From Caloranaerobacter azorensis DSM 13643 (GTDB lineage Bacteria > Bacillota > Clostridia > Tissierellales > Thermohalobacteraceae): a DNA stretch of 47,034 bases. The notes below the pieces were generated by a model. That model did not search any database, was not told where the DNA came from, and was given only the letters and a program-made list of their open reading frames with translations. The translations under genes were made by a program, and so were the position numbers. The DNA is taken from contig NZ_FQXO01000014.1 of the NCBI RefSeq assembly GCF_900129995.1, positions 1 to 47,034 on the forward strand, written 5' to 3'. Below are positions 17,873-25,927 of the stretch, in pieces (the stretch's first letter is position 1; every line of letters begins with the position of its first letter).

Positions 17873-18547
17873 ATGATACGTTATAAAAAAATATTATCTT
17901 TCGCGCTTGTATTTGTATTACTTATTGTCAGCGGTATAGTTTTTTTAAGTGATGTATATAAAAATAGGGAGAGTTATAAAAATAAATTAATACGTTTTCA
18001 TGTAATAGCCAATAGCGATTCCCCAGAAGATCAGCAATTAAAACTCAAAGTTAGAGATAAAATAATTAAAGAGATGAATTCAAAATTTGAAAAAGCGTCT
18101 TCATTAGATGAGAGTAAAAAAATAATTTTAGATAATTTAGATACAATCGAGTACATAGCAGAAAAGCAGATTAGAGAATTAGGCAAAAATTATGATGTAA
18201 GTGTGAAATTTGGAGAATATGATTTTCCTACAAAATCGTATGGGAATTTTACTTTACCAGCAGGAAAATATCAAGCTGTTAGAGTTGTAATAGGTGATGG
18301 CAAAGGTAAAAATTGGTGGTGTGTTATGTTTCCACCATTATGTTTTATCGACATCACTCATGGCATTACAAATGATAAGATAAAAGAAGAATTAAAGGGA
18401 GTATTAACAGAAGAAGAATATAACATGATAGTAAATGCCAATGGTAATAAAGAGATACCTTTAAAACTTAAATTTAAAGTAGTCGAACTCCTTGAAAAGA
18501 GTAAATTGAGATTTGCAAAAATGCTCGTTGGATTAGGTACTAGATAA
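17873..18547 (+). CDS. spoIIR: Stage II sporulation protein R
   Basis: 224 residues. An N-terminal membrane/signal helix (about 7-28) is followed by the conserved LIRFHVIANSDSPEDQQLKLKV-type motif, and later by NWWCVMFPPLCFID. SpoIIR is made in the forespore, exported to the intermembrane space and triggers SpoIIGA to process pro-sigma-E in the mother cell. The start is ATG behind AGGAGG. It is normally a sigma-F gene; I could not identify a convincing sigma-F site in the 87 bases upstream. Confidence 0.94.
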   Translation: MIRYKKILSFALVFVLLIVSGIVFLSDVYKNRESYKNKLIRFHVIANSDSPEDQQLKLKVRDKIIKEMNSKFEKASSLDESKKIILDNLDTIEYIAEKQIRELGKNYDVSVKFGEYDFPTKSYGNFTLPAGKYQAVRVVIGDGKGKNWWCVMFPPLCFIDITHGITNDKIKEELKGVLTEEEYNMIVNANGNKEIPLKLKFKVVELLEKSKLRFAKMLVGLGTR

Positions 18548-18587
18548 AAATTTAAAATTGAAAATGTAAAATGTAAAATTATTCTGC

Positions 18588-18833
18588 GAGCTTGTTGACA
18601 AAGTAAAATATTTTATGAAAATGACGCTCATGCGGACGAATTTAGAAAAAACTATAGGCTTAAATTTTTAGAAAATCCTAACGCACCTAATCAAGACATC
18701 CTGTCTTGTAGGATGCTGGTTTGACATCCTGTCAAACCTACGGATTTTCTCAAAAATTTTCGCCTAGTTTTTTAACTAAATTCTTTCAAGCATTCGCTTT
18801 CATTTTCATAAATATAAATTTGTCAACAGTCTG
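18588..18833. repeat. Structured repeat element, copy 1 (full length)
   Basis: 246 bp, starting GAGCTTGTTGACAAAG and ending TTTGTCAACAGTCTG, with the ends inverted (TGTTGACAAA / TTTGTCAACA). The left half is complementary to the right half almost throughout (for example TATGAAAATGA with TCATTTTCATA). The tip carries two hairpins with the shared core GACATCCTGTC. Near-identical copies lie at 24174-24371 and 25928-26182. No ORF is seen. It fills most of the 383-base gap between spoIIR and sleB, together with an AT-rich stretch before it (18546-18583) and a terminator behind it. Confidence 0.85.
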
Positions 18834-18862
18834 TATGCGACAATAAGTCGCATATTTTTTTT
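18834..18862 (+). terminator. Rho-independent terminator directly after repeat copy 1
   Basis: TATGCGAC and GTCGCATA (18834-18841 and 18847-18854, loop AATAA) are followed by eight T. It begins at the base after the repeat element and probably belonged to spoIIR before the element arrived. Confidence 0.8.
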
Positions 18863-18930
18863 GAATAATTACTCATATTACTACAGAAAATATTAACAAT
18901 CAAATAAGAAACTAGAGAGGAGGATACTAA

Positions 18931-19626
18931 TTGAAAAAATTAGTTCTATTAGTGAGTGTATTTACATTAATATTTTTTTCTATATATACCTCTTATATCA
19001 ATACGAATACTACAGCGGCTTATAAAGACTATTCAATAAATAGAGTCTTATATTGGGGTTCTAGAGGAGATGACGTAAAACAGGTTCAATATAGATTACT
19101 TAAATGGGGTTATTATACAGGAAGAGTCGACGGCATATATGGTGCCGGAACATATAGAGCGGTTCGCAGATTTCAAAGAAAAAATGGCTTAAAAATAGAT
19201 GGAGTCGTAGGGCCTGAAACTGCCGCTGCACTCGGACTTAACTTTAAAAGTGCAGCTAGTAGAGGCGTAACGAGGGATGATAATGTGTACTTATTAGCGA
19301 GAGCAGTACACGGTGAAGCAAGAGGAGAGCCTTATATAGGTAAAGTAGCAGTTGCGGCAGTAATATTAAATAGAGTCGAACATCCATCTTTTCCAAACAC
19401 TATAGCGAGTGTCATATATCAGCCGGGAGCCTTTACAGCCGTTAGTGATGGACAGATAAATTTAACACCAGATAAGGATTCTATACGAGCTGCAAGGGAC
19501 GCTATAAATGGTTGGGACCCATCGTATGGCAGTCTTTATTATTGGAATCCTGCTACAGCTACAAGTAGATGGATATGGTCTAGAAAAGTCATAGTGAAAA
19601 TTGGTAAACATTGGTTTGGTAAATAG
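18931..19626 (+). CDS. sleB: Spore cortex-lytic enzyme SleB
   Basis: 231 residues. A signal segment (about 1-28), a peptidoglycan-binding domain of type 1 (about 45-105; GDDVKQVQYRLLKWGYY and GVVGPETAAALGL), then the Hydrolase_2 catalytic domain (about 120-231), with LLARAVHGEARGEPYIGK bearing the catalytic glutamate and VAVAAVILNRV. It is a lytic transglycosylase that degrades muramic-lactam cortex during germination. The start is TTG behind GAGAGGAGG. It is followed after 18 bases by ypeB, its usual partner. Confidence 0.96.
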   Translation: MKKLVLLVSVFTLIFFSIYTSYINTNTTAAYKDYSINRVLYWGSRGDDVKQVQYRLLKWGYYTGRVDGIYGAGTYRAVRRFQRKNGLKIDGVVGPETAAALGLNFKSAASRGVTRDDNVYLLARAVHGEARGEPYIGKVAVAAVILNRVEHPSFPNTIASVIYQPGAFTAVSDGQINLTPDKDSIRAARDAINGWDPSYGSLYYWNPATATSRWIWSRKVIVKIGKHWFGK

Positions 19627-19644
19627 AAATGGAGGTGAATTTAA

Positions 19645-21015
19645 TTGAAAGACAAAAGATGGTTTTTACCCGGGATATTGGGGTTAGCTTTTATAGTGGT
19701 TTTAGTATGGGGATTTGTTCAATATGATACAAAAAATGACTATAAAAAGATGTTGAATAATGAATATCAACGACTTTTTTATGATATGAAGGACAATGTT
19801 GAAAATGTACAGGTAAACTTATCTAAAGTTCTATTGGCAGAATCGAAAGATTTAAACATTTTACTCTTATCGCAAATTTGGCAACATGCATTAACGGCAC
19901 AAGAAAAACTTTCACAAATGCCTGTAAGCCATAAAGATTTGAGCAAAACGGAGAAATTTCTCAATCAAGCAGCCGATTACTGTTACTCTTTAATACAGGC
20001 GTATCTAGATGGAAAACCTATTACGAGTAAACAAAGGCATGCATTATTTGCACTTCAAGATAATGCAAGCTATTTATCAAAAGAATTATCAGATTTACAT
20101 AACAAGATTATGAAGGGAAATTTAAATTTTAATTTGGTAAGAAGGCGTGAAGATAGAGAATTAGATAGGGCAAATGAAAATATCATGAATGCAAGATTAA
20201 CTAAATTTGAAGAAAAGATTACAAACAATTATCCGGAATTAATATACGACGGGCCTTTTTCCGATCAAGTTCTTAATGTGAAACCAAGAGGATTAGGAGG
20301 AAATATTGTAGATGTCAACGAAGCAAAAGAGATAGCGAAAAAATTCGTGGGGATTAAAAAAGTACGGAAGATAACTAAATTTGAAGAAGGGAAAAAAAGT
20401 AATGCGGCTAATATAGAGGCATATACATTTAGTATATCCCCAGAAAATATGAGCAAAGAAAGAGCTATCTATATAAGTGTAAGCAAAAAAGGCGGTAAAA
20501 TAATATGGATGATGAATCCTAGACCCGTAGATAGAAAAAAACTTTCTATTAATGATGCATTAGAATATGCTAAAAGATTCCTAGAAAAAAAAGGCTATAA
20601 GGGTATGGAGCCTAATTATCTATTAAAATTTGATGGAGTCGTATTATTTAATTTCGCATATAAAGACGATAATGTTACTATATATGCAGATAACATAAAG
20701 GTGAAGGTAGCATTAGATAATGGGGAAATAGTAGGATTTGATGCAGCCGCTTATTTAAAAAGCCATTATGATAGAGATTTACCAAAGCCTAAACTTACAG
20801 AAGAAGAAGCAAGAGACAGGGTAAAATTAGATTTTGACATTGAAAATGTAAGACTTGCATTAATACCAAAGAACGGAATAAAAGAAATTTTATGCTATGA
20901 ATTTAAAGGCAAATATAAGGGTTCCAATTTTATAGTGTATATTAATGCAGAAACAGGTAAAGAAGAAAAAATACTTAAAGTAATAAAAGATGAAAATGGA
21001 ATTTTGATGATTTAA
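19645..21015 (+). CDS. ypeB: Germination protein YpeB
   Basis: 456 residues, the usual length. It has one N-terminal membrane helix (about 6-26), a helical region (about 30-200) and three PepSY-like segments in the C-terminal half (for example VDVNEAKEIAKKFVG, LSINDALEYAKRFLEKKGY and LTEEEARDRVKLDFDI). YpeB is needed to incorporate and hold SleB in the dormant spore, and the pair is almost always adjacent. The start is TTG behind GGAGGTGA. Confidence 0.95.
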   Translation: MKDKRWFLPGILGLAFIVVLVWGFVQYDTKNDYKKMLNNEYQRLFYDMKDNVENVQVNLSKVLLAESKDLNILLLSQIWQHALTAQEKLSQMPVSHKDLSKTEKFLNQAADYCYSLIQAYLDGKPITSKQRHALFALQDNASYLSKELSDLHNKIMKGNLNFNLVRRREDRELDRANENIMNARLTKFEEKITNNYPELIYDGPFSDQVLNVKPRGLGGNIVDVNEAKEIAKKFVGIKKVRKITKFEEGKKSNAANIEAYTFSISPENMSKERAIYISVSKKGGKIIWMMNPRPVDRKKLSINDALEYAKRFLEKKGYKGMEPNYLLKFDGVVLFNFAYKDDNVTIYADNIKVKVALDNGEIVGFDAAAYLKSHYDRDLPKPKLTEEEARDRVKLDFDIENVRLALIPKNGIKEILCYEFKGKYKGSNFIVYINAETGKEEKILKVIKDENGILMI

Positions 21016-21117
21016 AATAGGATATTGGAAGAAATAAAAATAATAAAATTTGATTTATTACAAAAAAATATTAGTAGATGGTAAAATGCCATCGACTCCA
21101 GCCTAGGGAGGAATATT

Positions 21118-21291
21118 GTGGCCAAAAAAGGTTTAATGTCAAATAGATTAAAAGAGGAAATTTCAAAACAGTTAGGACTATATGACATAGTAAAAAAAGA
21201 AGGATGGGGAGCAGTATCATCAAGAGATTGTGGGAATATAGTAAGGAAAGCCATAGAAATAGCAGAAAGAAACATGGTACAGGGAGTCTAA
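21118..21291 (+). CDS. Small acid-soluble spore protein, alpha/beta type (SspF-like)
   Basis: 57 residues, starting with GTG behind AGGGAGGAAT. KEGWGAVSSRDCGNIVRKA is the second conserved SASP region, and KEEISKQLGLYDIV is the first, so the short protein carries both DNA-contacting helices. Such proteins coat and protect spore DNA. The sequence is of the divergent SspF-like kind rather than the major SASP type. It follows ypeB by about 100 bases and ends in a terminator whose loop contains the stop codon. Confidence 0.88.
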   Translation: MAKKGLMSNRLKEEISKQLGLYDIVKKEGWGAVSSRDCGNIVRKAIEIAERNMVQGV

Positions 21292-21312
21292 TCTCCCTGT
21301 ATTTTATTTGAT
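21279..21312 (+). terminator. Rho-independent terminator overlapping the SASP stop codon
   Basis: ACAGGGAG (21279-21286) pairs with CTCCCTGT (21293-21300), with the TAA stop in the loop, followed by ATTTTATTT. Confidence 0.8.
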
Positions 21313-21349
21313 ATTTATAATTTTTGACATATAATATTTATAATAGATA

Positions 21350-21421
21350 CTAGATTAAAATTTAAAATTAAAAATATAAAATTTTACATTTTACATTTTT
21401 AATTTTAAATTTAATTAATAA
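21350..21421. repeat. AT-rich intergenic palindrome
   Basis: The left arm (TTAAAATTTAAAATTAAAAA) and right arm (TTTTTAATTTTAAATTTAA) are complementary and flank repeated TTTTACA / TTTACAT words. The same words recur between several other genes in this window. Confidence 0.7.
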
Positions 21422-21437
21422 AGTCGGGAGGTAAAAA

Positions 21438-22244
21438 ATGGATAACAGGCCGATAGGGGTTTTCGATTCAGGTATAGGAGGACTTACAGTTTTAAAAGAA
21501 ATTATGGAACAACTTCCTAATGAGGATATAATATATTTTGGAGATACTGCAAGAATACCTTATGGAACTAGATCTAAAGAAACAGTAATAAAATATTCGT
21601 TTCAGTGTATAAATTTCCTTTTGAGTAAAAATATAAAGGCCATAGTAATAGCATGTAATACAGCTAGTTCAATAGCATTAGAGCCTGCAAGGGAAAAATT
21701 CGATGTGCCGATTATTGGAGTGATTGAACCTGGGGCCAAGGCAGCAATATCTACAACAAAGAACAATAAAATAGGGGTGATAGGAACTTCCGGTACTATA
21801 AACAGTGAAGCCTATCAGACACTAATTAGAAGTATGGATAAATCGGCCGAGGTAATAGGAGTTGCCTGCCCATTATTTGTGCAAATAGTAGAAGAGGGAT
21901 GGGAAGATACAGATGTTGCCATGTTAGCAGCAGAAAAATATTTAATGGAATTAAAAGAACATAATATAGATACATTAGTATTAGGTTGTACACATTATCC
22001 AATATTGAGATATACATTGAGCAAAGTGATGGGGAAAGAAGTTTCTTTAGTTAATCCGGCATTTGAAACTGCTAAAGCAGTAAAAGAAATGATTATTTCA
22101 AACGATATGTTAAAAGACTCTTTAGATAAACCAGAGTACAAATTTTATGTCAGTGATGATCCAGAGAAATTTAGGAGAATAGGCGGTAATTTCTTGAGAA
22201 GAGAAATTCGCTCTATAGAAAAAATCAATATAGAAAACTTTTAG
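21438..22244 (+). CDS. murI: Glutamate racemase
   Basis: 268 residues. It supplies D-glutamate for peptidoglycan. The N-terminus RPIGVFDSGIGGLTVLKE carries the first catalytic-loop residues. The two catalytic cysteines are in IACNTASS (about residue 73) and LGCTHYP (about residue 184), with DTARIPYG (substrate binding) between. The start is ATG behind GGGAGG. The next two genes follow within 15 bases, so the three are likely co-transcribed. Confidence 0.96.
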   Translation: MDNRPIGVFDSGIGGLTVLKEIMEQLPNEDIIYFGDTARIPYGTRSKETVIKYSFQCINFLLSKNIKAIVIACNTASSIALEPAREKFDVPIIGVIEPGAKAAISTTKNNKIGVIGTSGTINSEAYQTLIRSMDKSAEVIGVACPLFVQIVEEGWEDTDVAMLAAEKYLMELKEHNIDTLVLGCTHYPILRYTLSKVMGKEVSLVNPAFETAKAVKEMIISNDMLKDSLDKPEYKFYVSDDPEKFRRIGGNFLRREIRSIEKINIENF

Positions 22245-22258
22245 AAAGGTTGGAATGT

Positions 22259-22675
22259 ATGAAAGATGTAGTATTAAAAATAAAAGGGATACAAAAAAAT
22301 TTAGATGGTGAAGATAACACGATAGAACTGATTACAGAAGGGAAATTCTATAAAAAGAATGGAGCATATTATTTAGTATATGAAGAATCGGAAATTTCAG
22401 GTATGGAAGGTTCTACAACAACTTTGAGAATACAGGATGATAAAATATTAATGAAGAGATTTGGAACTAGTAATTCAAAGTTAATATTTGAAAAAAATAA
22501 AAGACATAAAACGTCTTATCACACTCAATATGGGGATTTTGATATGGAAGTTGCAACAAATAAAATTGAGGTTGACATTTCAGATTTAGGCAAAGGGAGT
22601 ATTAAACTATCATATAGATTAGTAATTTCGAATGCGGTAGAGAGTAACAATCAATTAACTATAGACATCAGTTAG
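22259..22675 (+). CDS. DUF1934 (YwiB-like) beta-barrel protein
   Basis: 138 residues of DUF1934, a small calycin-like beta-barrel family of unknown role. It shows the typical pattern: an N-terminal VVLKIKGIQ strand, ITEGKFYKKNGAYYLVYEES, TTTLRIQDDKILMKRFG, and HTQYGDFDMEV with the conserved YG. I chose ATG at 22259, preceded by AAAGG; the TTG at 22250 would have the ribosome site abutting it. In Bacillus the homologue ywiB lies next to argS, and here an ArgS-like gene also follows. Confidence 0.85.
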   Translation: MKDVVLKIKGIQKNLDGEDNTIELITEGKFYKKNGAYYLVYEESEISGMEGSTTTLRIQDDKILMKRFGTSNSKLIFEKNKRHKTSYHTQYGDFDMEVATNKIEVDISDLGKGSIKLSYRLVISNAVESNNQLTIDIS

Positions 22676-22685
22676 AGGGATTGTT

Positions 22686-23807
22686 ATGAGGCAGATAAAC
22701 GATATAATAGATTTGTTTAAGATTAATATAATTAAAACTTTAAAAGATGAAAATTTATATTTTAATATAGATTTTGATGTTACAATTCCTGAAGATTCGA
22801 GCTTTGGAGATATATCGACTAACGTATCATTAAAATTGAGTTCATATTTAAAAAAATTTCCTAGAGAGATAGCCGAGATCATCATAAAAAAACTTGATAA
22901 AAGCTCATTATACGTAAATAGAATTGAAATTGCGGGGCCGGGATTTATAAATTTTTATTTAGACGATAACTGGATAATTAAAATCGGCAGCATGATATTA
23001 AAAAATGGTATCGATATATTAAAAAAAGACAGCAGCGAAAATTATTTATTACATTTAGTATTAAATGCTTCACTAAATGAAAATGATATTAATAGAGCTA
23101 GTGCCTATGCAAATGCACTTTTGAATATTTTAAGACTAAAAGGAAATAGAGTATGTTTAGCTGATACAATTGAGAAAGAAAAATCGCTGAACCTTGATAA
23201 TTTTGGGCATATAATAAATATTTTCCCTTATGGACATTTGAAAAATTTATGTTATAATACTAAAGGTGAAACTGTCGAAGTTGGCAGTATATCATTAGAT
23301 GATAGCAGAAAAAGGCTTAATGAGAACATTAAAGATTTGATAGGTGAAAAGAGGTTTAATTTTTGGGCCCTGTCTAAAACTGTCAAGCGAGATATAAGTA
23401 TTCCTCTAGGTTCAGCTCTTATTAATAATACAGACAATCCCTATTTTTTTGTTAGTTATGTTTATGAAAGAGCTAACAATATAAATTATATATTAGAAAA
23501 AGAAGGATATAAAATAGGCAGTAATTTAAAAGATATGTCTTTTAATTTGGCTGAGGGTAAAAAGATAATATTTGAAATATTAAACTTTGAAAAGGTAATA
23601 GATGAAGCTATAAAGTTTAAGGAACCATACAAACTTTTCAATTACCTTTATAATCTTTGTGCTCAATTTTATGAATATAACAGGAAACTTTTTATTAGAG
23701 AGTTTGAAGAAAAAGATATTTTGGGTAATATGTTTATACTCAATGTAATAAAAGTTTTTGTTTCCAAAACGTTAGATGTTCTAACAGATAAGGTATTTGA
23801 TATATAG
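22686..23807 (+). CDS. ArgS-like protein lacking the catalytic motifs (pseudo-synthetase)
   Basis: 373 residues against about 560 for arginyl-tRNA synthetase. Residues about 1-95 match the ArgS N-terminal domain (SSFGDISTNVSLKLSSYLKK; EIAGPGFINFYLDD). Residues about 258-373 match the DALR anticodon-binding domain (NPYFFVSYVYERANNINYIL). In between, the class-I fold seems reduced: where ArgS has its HIGH motif (HVGH) this protein has NENDINRAS, and the KMSK loop is replaced by LCYNTKGETVEVGS. It therefore should not activate arginine, but could still bind a tRNA. The reading frame is intact and has its own ribosome site, so it looks like a kept gene rather than debris. Alternative: a diverged regulator or tRNA chaperone. 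Confidence 0.8.
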   Translation: MRQINDIIDLFKINIIKTLKDENLYFNIDFDVTIPEDSSFGDISTNVSLKLSSYLKKFPREIAEIIIKKLDKSSLYVNRIEIAGPGFINFYLDDNWIIKIGSMILKNGIDILKKDSSENYLLHLVLNASLNENDINRASAYANALLNILRLKGNRVCLADTIEKEKSLNLDNFGHIINIFPYGHLKNLCYNTKGETVEVGSISLDDSRKRLNENIKDLIGEKRFNFWALSKTVKRDISIPLGSALINNTDNPYFFVSYVYERANNINYILEKEGYKIGSNLKDMSFNLAEGKKIIFEILNFEKVIDEAIKFKEPYKLFNYLYNLCAQFYEYNRKLFIREFEEKDILGNMFILNVIKVFVSKTLDVLTDKVFDI

Positions 23808-23822
23808 GGAGGTTAAATTTCT

Positions 23823-23987
23823 ATGTCAAAAATTGATATAAAAGAAATGGCATTGTCATTAGTTACAGGAATGTTAGTAGGTATTGTGTTTAAAGCATTA
23901 AAATTCCCATTACCTGCCCCACCTAATATCCCAGCATTTATGGGTGTTTTCGGGGTATGGTTAGGTTCAACTCTAGTAAAAAATTAG
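23823..23987 (+). CDS. Small XapX-domain (DUF1427) membrane protein, first of a tandem pair
   Basis: 54 residues with two hydrophobic helices. ALSLVTGMLVGIVFKALKFP and then PAPPNIPAFMGVFGVWLG fit the XapX pattern, a helix followed by a P-x-PAPP turn and a glycine-rich second helix. The start is ATG behind AGGGAGG. It follows the ArgS-like gene by 15 bases. The function of the family is unknown. Confidence 0.75.
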   Translation: MSKIDIKEMALSLVTGMLVGIVFKALKFPLPAPPNIPAFMGVFGVWLGSTLVKN

Positions 23988-24005
23988 AGAAAGGTAAGTG
24001 GTAGT

Positions 24006-24167
24006 ATGGATATAATGTTAATTTTAAAAGCTACATTAGCAGGAGCAGTTTTAGGCGCTGTTTTTAAGAAATTTAAATTGCCTATTCCAGCACCATCAGT
24101 TTTAGCTGGAGTTATAGGTGTGTTAGGGGTATTAATTGGTGGAATGATAGCGGATAAGATATTCTAA
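24006..24167 (+). CDS. Small XapX-domain (DUF1427) membrane protein, second of a tandem pair
   Basis: 53 residues, clearly related to the previous gene: AGAVLGAVFKKFKLPIPAPS followed by LAGVIGVLGVLIGGMI. Both have the lysine-rich K-x-K/F-P turn and the PAP motif. The start is ATG behind AGAAAGG with a TAAGTGGTAGT spacer. The pair probably arose by tandem duplication and may form hetero-oligomers. A repeat element starts seven bases after its stop codon. Confidence 0.72.
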   Translation: MDIMLILKATLAGAVLGAVFKKFKLPIPAPSVLAGVIGVLGVLIGGMIADKIF

Positions 24168-24173
24168 AACATT

Positions 24174-24371
24174 TATGAAAATAACGCTCATGCGGAAATA
24201 ATTTAGAAAAAACTATAGGCTCAAATTTTTAGAAAATCCTAACGCACCTAATCAAGACGTCCTGTCTTGTAGGATGCTGGTTTGACATCCTGTCAAACCT
24301 ACGGATTTTCTAAAAAATTTTCACCTAGTTTTTTTACTAAATTCTTTCAAGCATTCGCTTATATTTTCATA
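24174..24371. repeat. Structured repeat element, copy 2 (ends missing)
   Basis: 198 bp matching the body of the copies at 18588 and 25928, from TATGAAAATAACGC to TATTTTCATA, but without the outer TTGTTGACAAAG and TTTGTCAACAG ends. The inner hairpins are present (CAAGACGTCC and TGTCTTG; GTTTGACATCC and TGTCAAAC). It follows the second XapX gene and, with the hairpin leader after it, fills the 301-base gap before the sigma-54 activator gene. Confidence 0.85.
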
Positions 24372-24404
24372 GATATTTTGAAGAATAAGTATGTTTGCAG
24401 TTTA

Positions 24405-24454
24405 AGGCACTCATCGGGTGCCTAATGTTTGGCATTAGGAGCCGAAAATTCGGC
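24405..24454 (+). promoter_or_regulatory. Three adjacent hairpins in the leader of the sigma-54 activator gene
   Basis: AGGCAC (24405-24410) pairs with GTGCCT (24418-24423); CCTAATG (24421-24427) pairs with CATTAGG (24433-24439); GCCGA (24441-24445) pairs with TCGGC (24450-24454). The first two share CCT at 24421-24423, so they exclude each other. The ribosome site GAGGGGGG follows at once. This could be a regulated leader or the leftovers of terminators. Confidence 0.4.
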
Positions 24455-24468
24455 AGAGGGGGGATTGG

Positions 24469-25881
24469 GTGAGAAAGTTCTTTTTCGGAGAGAATATTTT
24501 TGAGATATTAGATTATTTAGATGAGGGCATTCACATTATAGATGATAGGGGGAATATTGTCTATTACAATAGAGCCGCTCAAAGATTAGATGAGATAGAA
24601 GGAGATAAGGCTATTGGAAGACACATATTAGAAATTTACCCTTCGTTGACATATGAGACTAGTACGCTTTTGAAAGTAATTAAGACAGGGCAGCCTATAT
24701 TCAATGTTGAGCAGACTTTTGTAAATTATAAAGGAGACAGGATTACTACGCTTAATACATCATTGCCAATAAAGGCGAATGGCAAAATAATTGGAGCATT
24801 GGAAATATCTAAAGATATTACTCAAGTTAGAAGATTATCAGAAAAAATTTTAGATTTGCAGAAGGAGCTTTTTAATGATAATAACAAAAAACCTAATAAA
24901 AGTAAACATACAGCGAAATATACTTTTGTCGATATAATTGGGCAAAGTGAAGAAATGTTGAGACTTAAATCTCTTGCTTTAAAGGCCTCTATGGTGTCGT
25001 CTCCAGTTTTGATATATGGCAAAACGGGGACGGGGAAAGAGCTTTTTGTGCAGTCAATTCATAATGCGAGTCCAAGAAAGAATAAACCCTTTATTGCTCA
25101 AAATTGTGCAGCACTGCCATCAGGTTTATTAGAAAGTATACTGTTTGGAACTGTTAAGGGCAGCTTTACTGGAGCAGAGGATAGGCCGGGGTTATTTGAA
25201 CTTGCAAATGGCGGAACGCTCTTTCTAGATGAAATTAATTCAATGCCATTAGATTTACAGGCAAAACTTTTAAGAGTTATTCAAGATGGCAGTATAAGAA
25301 GAGTAGGGGCGGTAAAGACAATTGATGTAGATGTCAGAATTATCGCTGCTATTAACGTTTCTCCAGATGAGGCCATTGAAAAGAAACAAATAAGAAGAGA
25401 TTTATATTACAGACTTAATGTAATTACATTGGGCCTTCCTGAACTAAAAAAGAGGCCAGAGGACATTCCTTTATTAGTAGAATATTTCATAGATAAATAT
25501 AATAAAGTTTTAGGAAGAAGCGTTAAACGTGTTTCAAAAGATGTTATGGATTTATTCTTAAATTATCATTGGCCAGGGAACGTTAGAGAACTTGAACATG
25601 TTATAGAAGGTATAATGACTCTTAATGACATAGAAGAAATACAATCTAAACATTTGCCAATACAGTTTAAAAATACTAAAAGTAAATCAACTGCTACGAG
25701 GCATTTAACGGAATCAATTACTATAAGGCCTTTGAGAGAAGCAGTTGAGGAAACAGAAAGAAATATAATATATGAGGCTTTGAAAAAAACAGATTGGAAT
25801 ATAACTAAGACGTCTGAATTAATTAGAATACCGAGACAGACATTACAGTATAAAATGAAAAAATACAAATTGAAAAGATAA
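24469..25881 (+). CDS. PAS-containing sigma-54-dependent activator, RocR-like, probable regulator of lysine fermentation
   Basis: 470 residues. PAS domain at about 8-125 (GIHIIDDRGNIVYYNRAA). AAA+ domain at about 152-385: Walker A GKTGTGKE near 185, the sigma-54 contact loop GSFTGA near 237 (serine where most have alanine, as in RocR-type activators), Walker B GGTLFLDEIN near 257, and the arginine-finger region. A Fis-type helix-turn-helix at about 425-470 (DWNITKTSELIRIPRQTLQYKM). It would read a small-molecule signal through PAS and open sigma-54 promoters; such a promoter lies at 26359-26374, just ahead of kdd and kamA. Start GTG at 24469 behind GAGGGGGG. The ligand could be lysine or a breakdown product, by inference from neighbours only. 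Confidence 0.9.
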   Translation: MRKFFFGENIFEILDYLDEGIHIIDDRGNIVYYNRAAQRLDEIEGDKAIGRHILEIYPSLTYETSTLLKVIKTGQPIFNVEQTFVNYKGDRITTLNTSLPIKANGKIIGALEISKDITQVRRLSEKILDLQKELFNDNNKKPNKSKHTAKYTFVDIIGQSEEMLRLKSLALKASMVSSPVLIYGKTGTGKELFVQSIHNASPRKNKPFIAQNCAALPSGLLESILFGTVKGSFTGAEDRPGLFELANGGTLFLDEINSMPLDLQAKLLRVIQDGSIRRVGAVKTIDVDVRIIAAINVSPDEAIEKKQIRRDLYYRLNVITLGLPELKKRPEDIPLLVEYFIDKYNKVLGRSVKRVSKDVMDLFLNYHWPGNVRELEHVIEGIMTLNDIEEIQSKHLPIQFKNTKSKSTATRHLTESITIRPLREAVEETERNIIYEALKKTDWNITKTSELIRIPRQTLQYKMKKYKLKR

Positions 25882-25910
25882 ATGCAAGTGCAAAAAAATG
25901 GGCATTTCAA

Positions 25911-25927
25911 AACGGCTTTTAGCCGTT
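25911..25927 (+). repeat. Terminator-type hairpin, left copy of a direct duplication
   Basis: AACGGCTTTTAGCCGTT folds as a 7-bp stem with loop TTT. It lies 30 bases after the stop of the activator gene and touches the left end of repeat copy 3. The identical 17 bases occur at 26183-26199, on the other side of that element. The left copy has no T run of its own. Confidence 0.85.

Noticed and set aside
18861-18900. TGAATA with CATATTA as a sigma-G promoter for sleB
   Set aside because: The spacing between the two boxes is about six bases, far too short for a sigma-G promoter.
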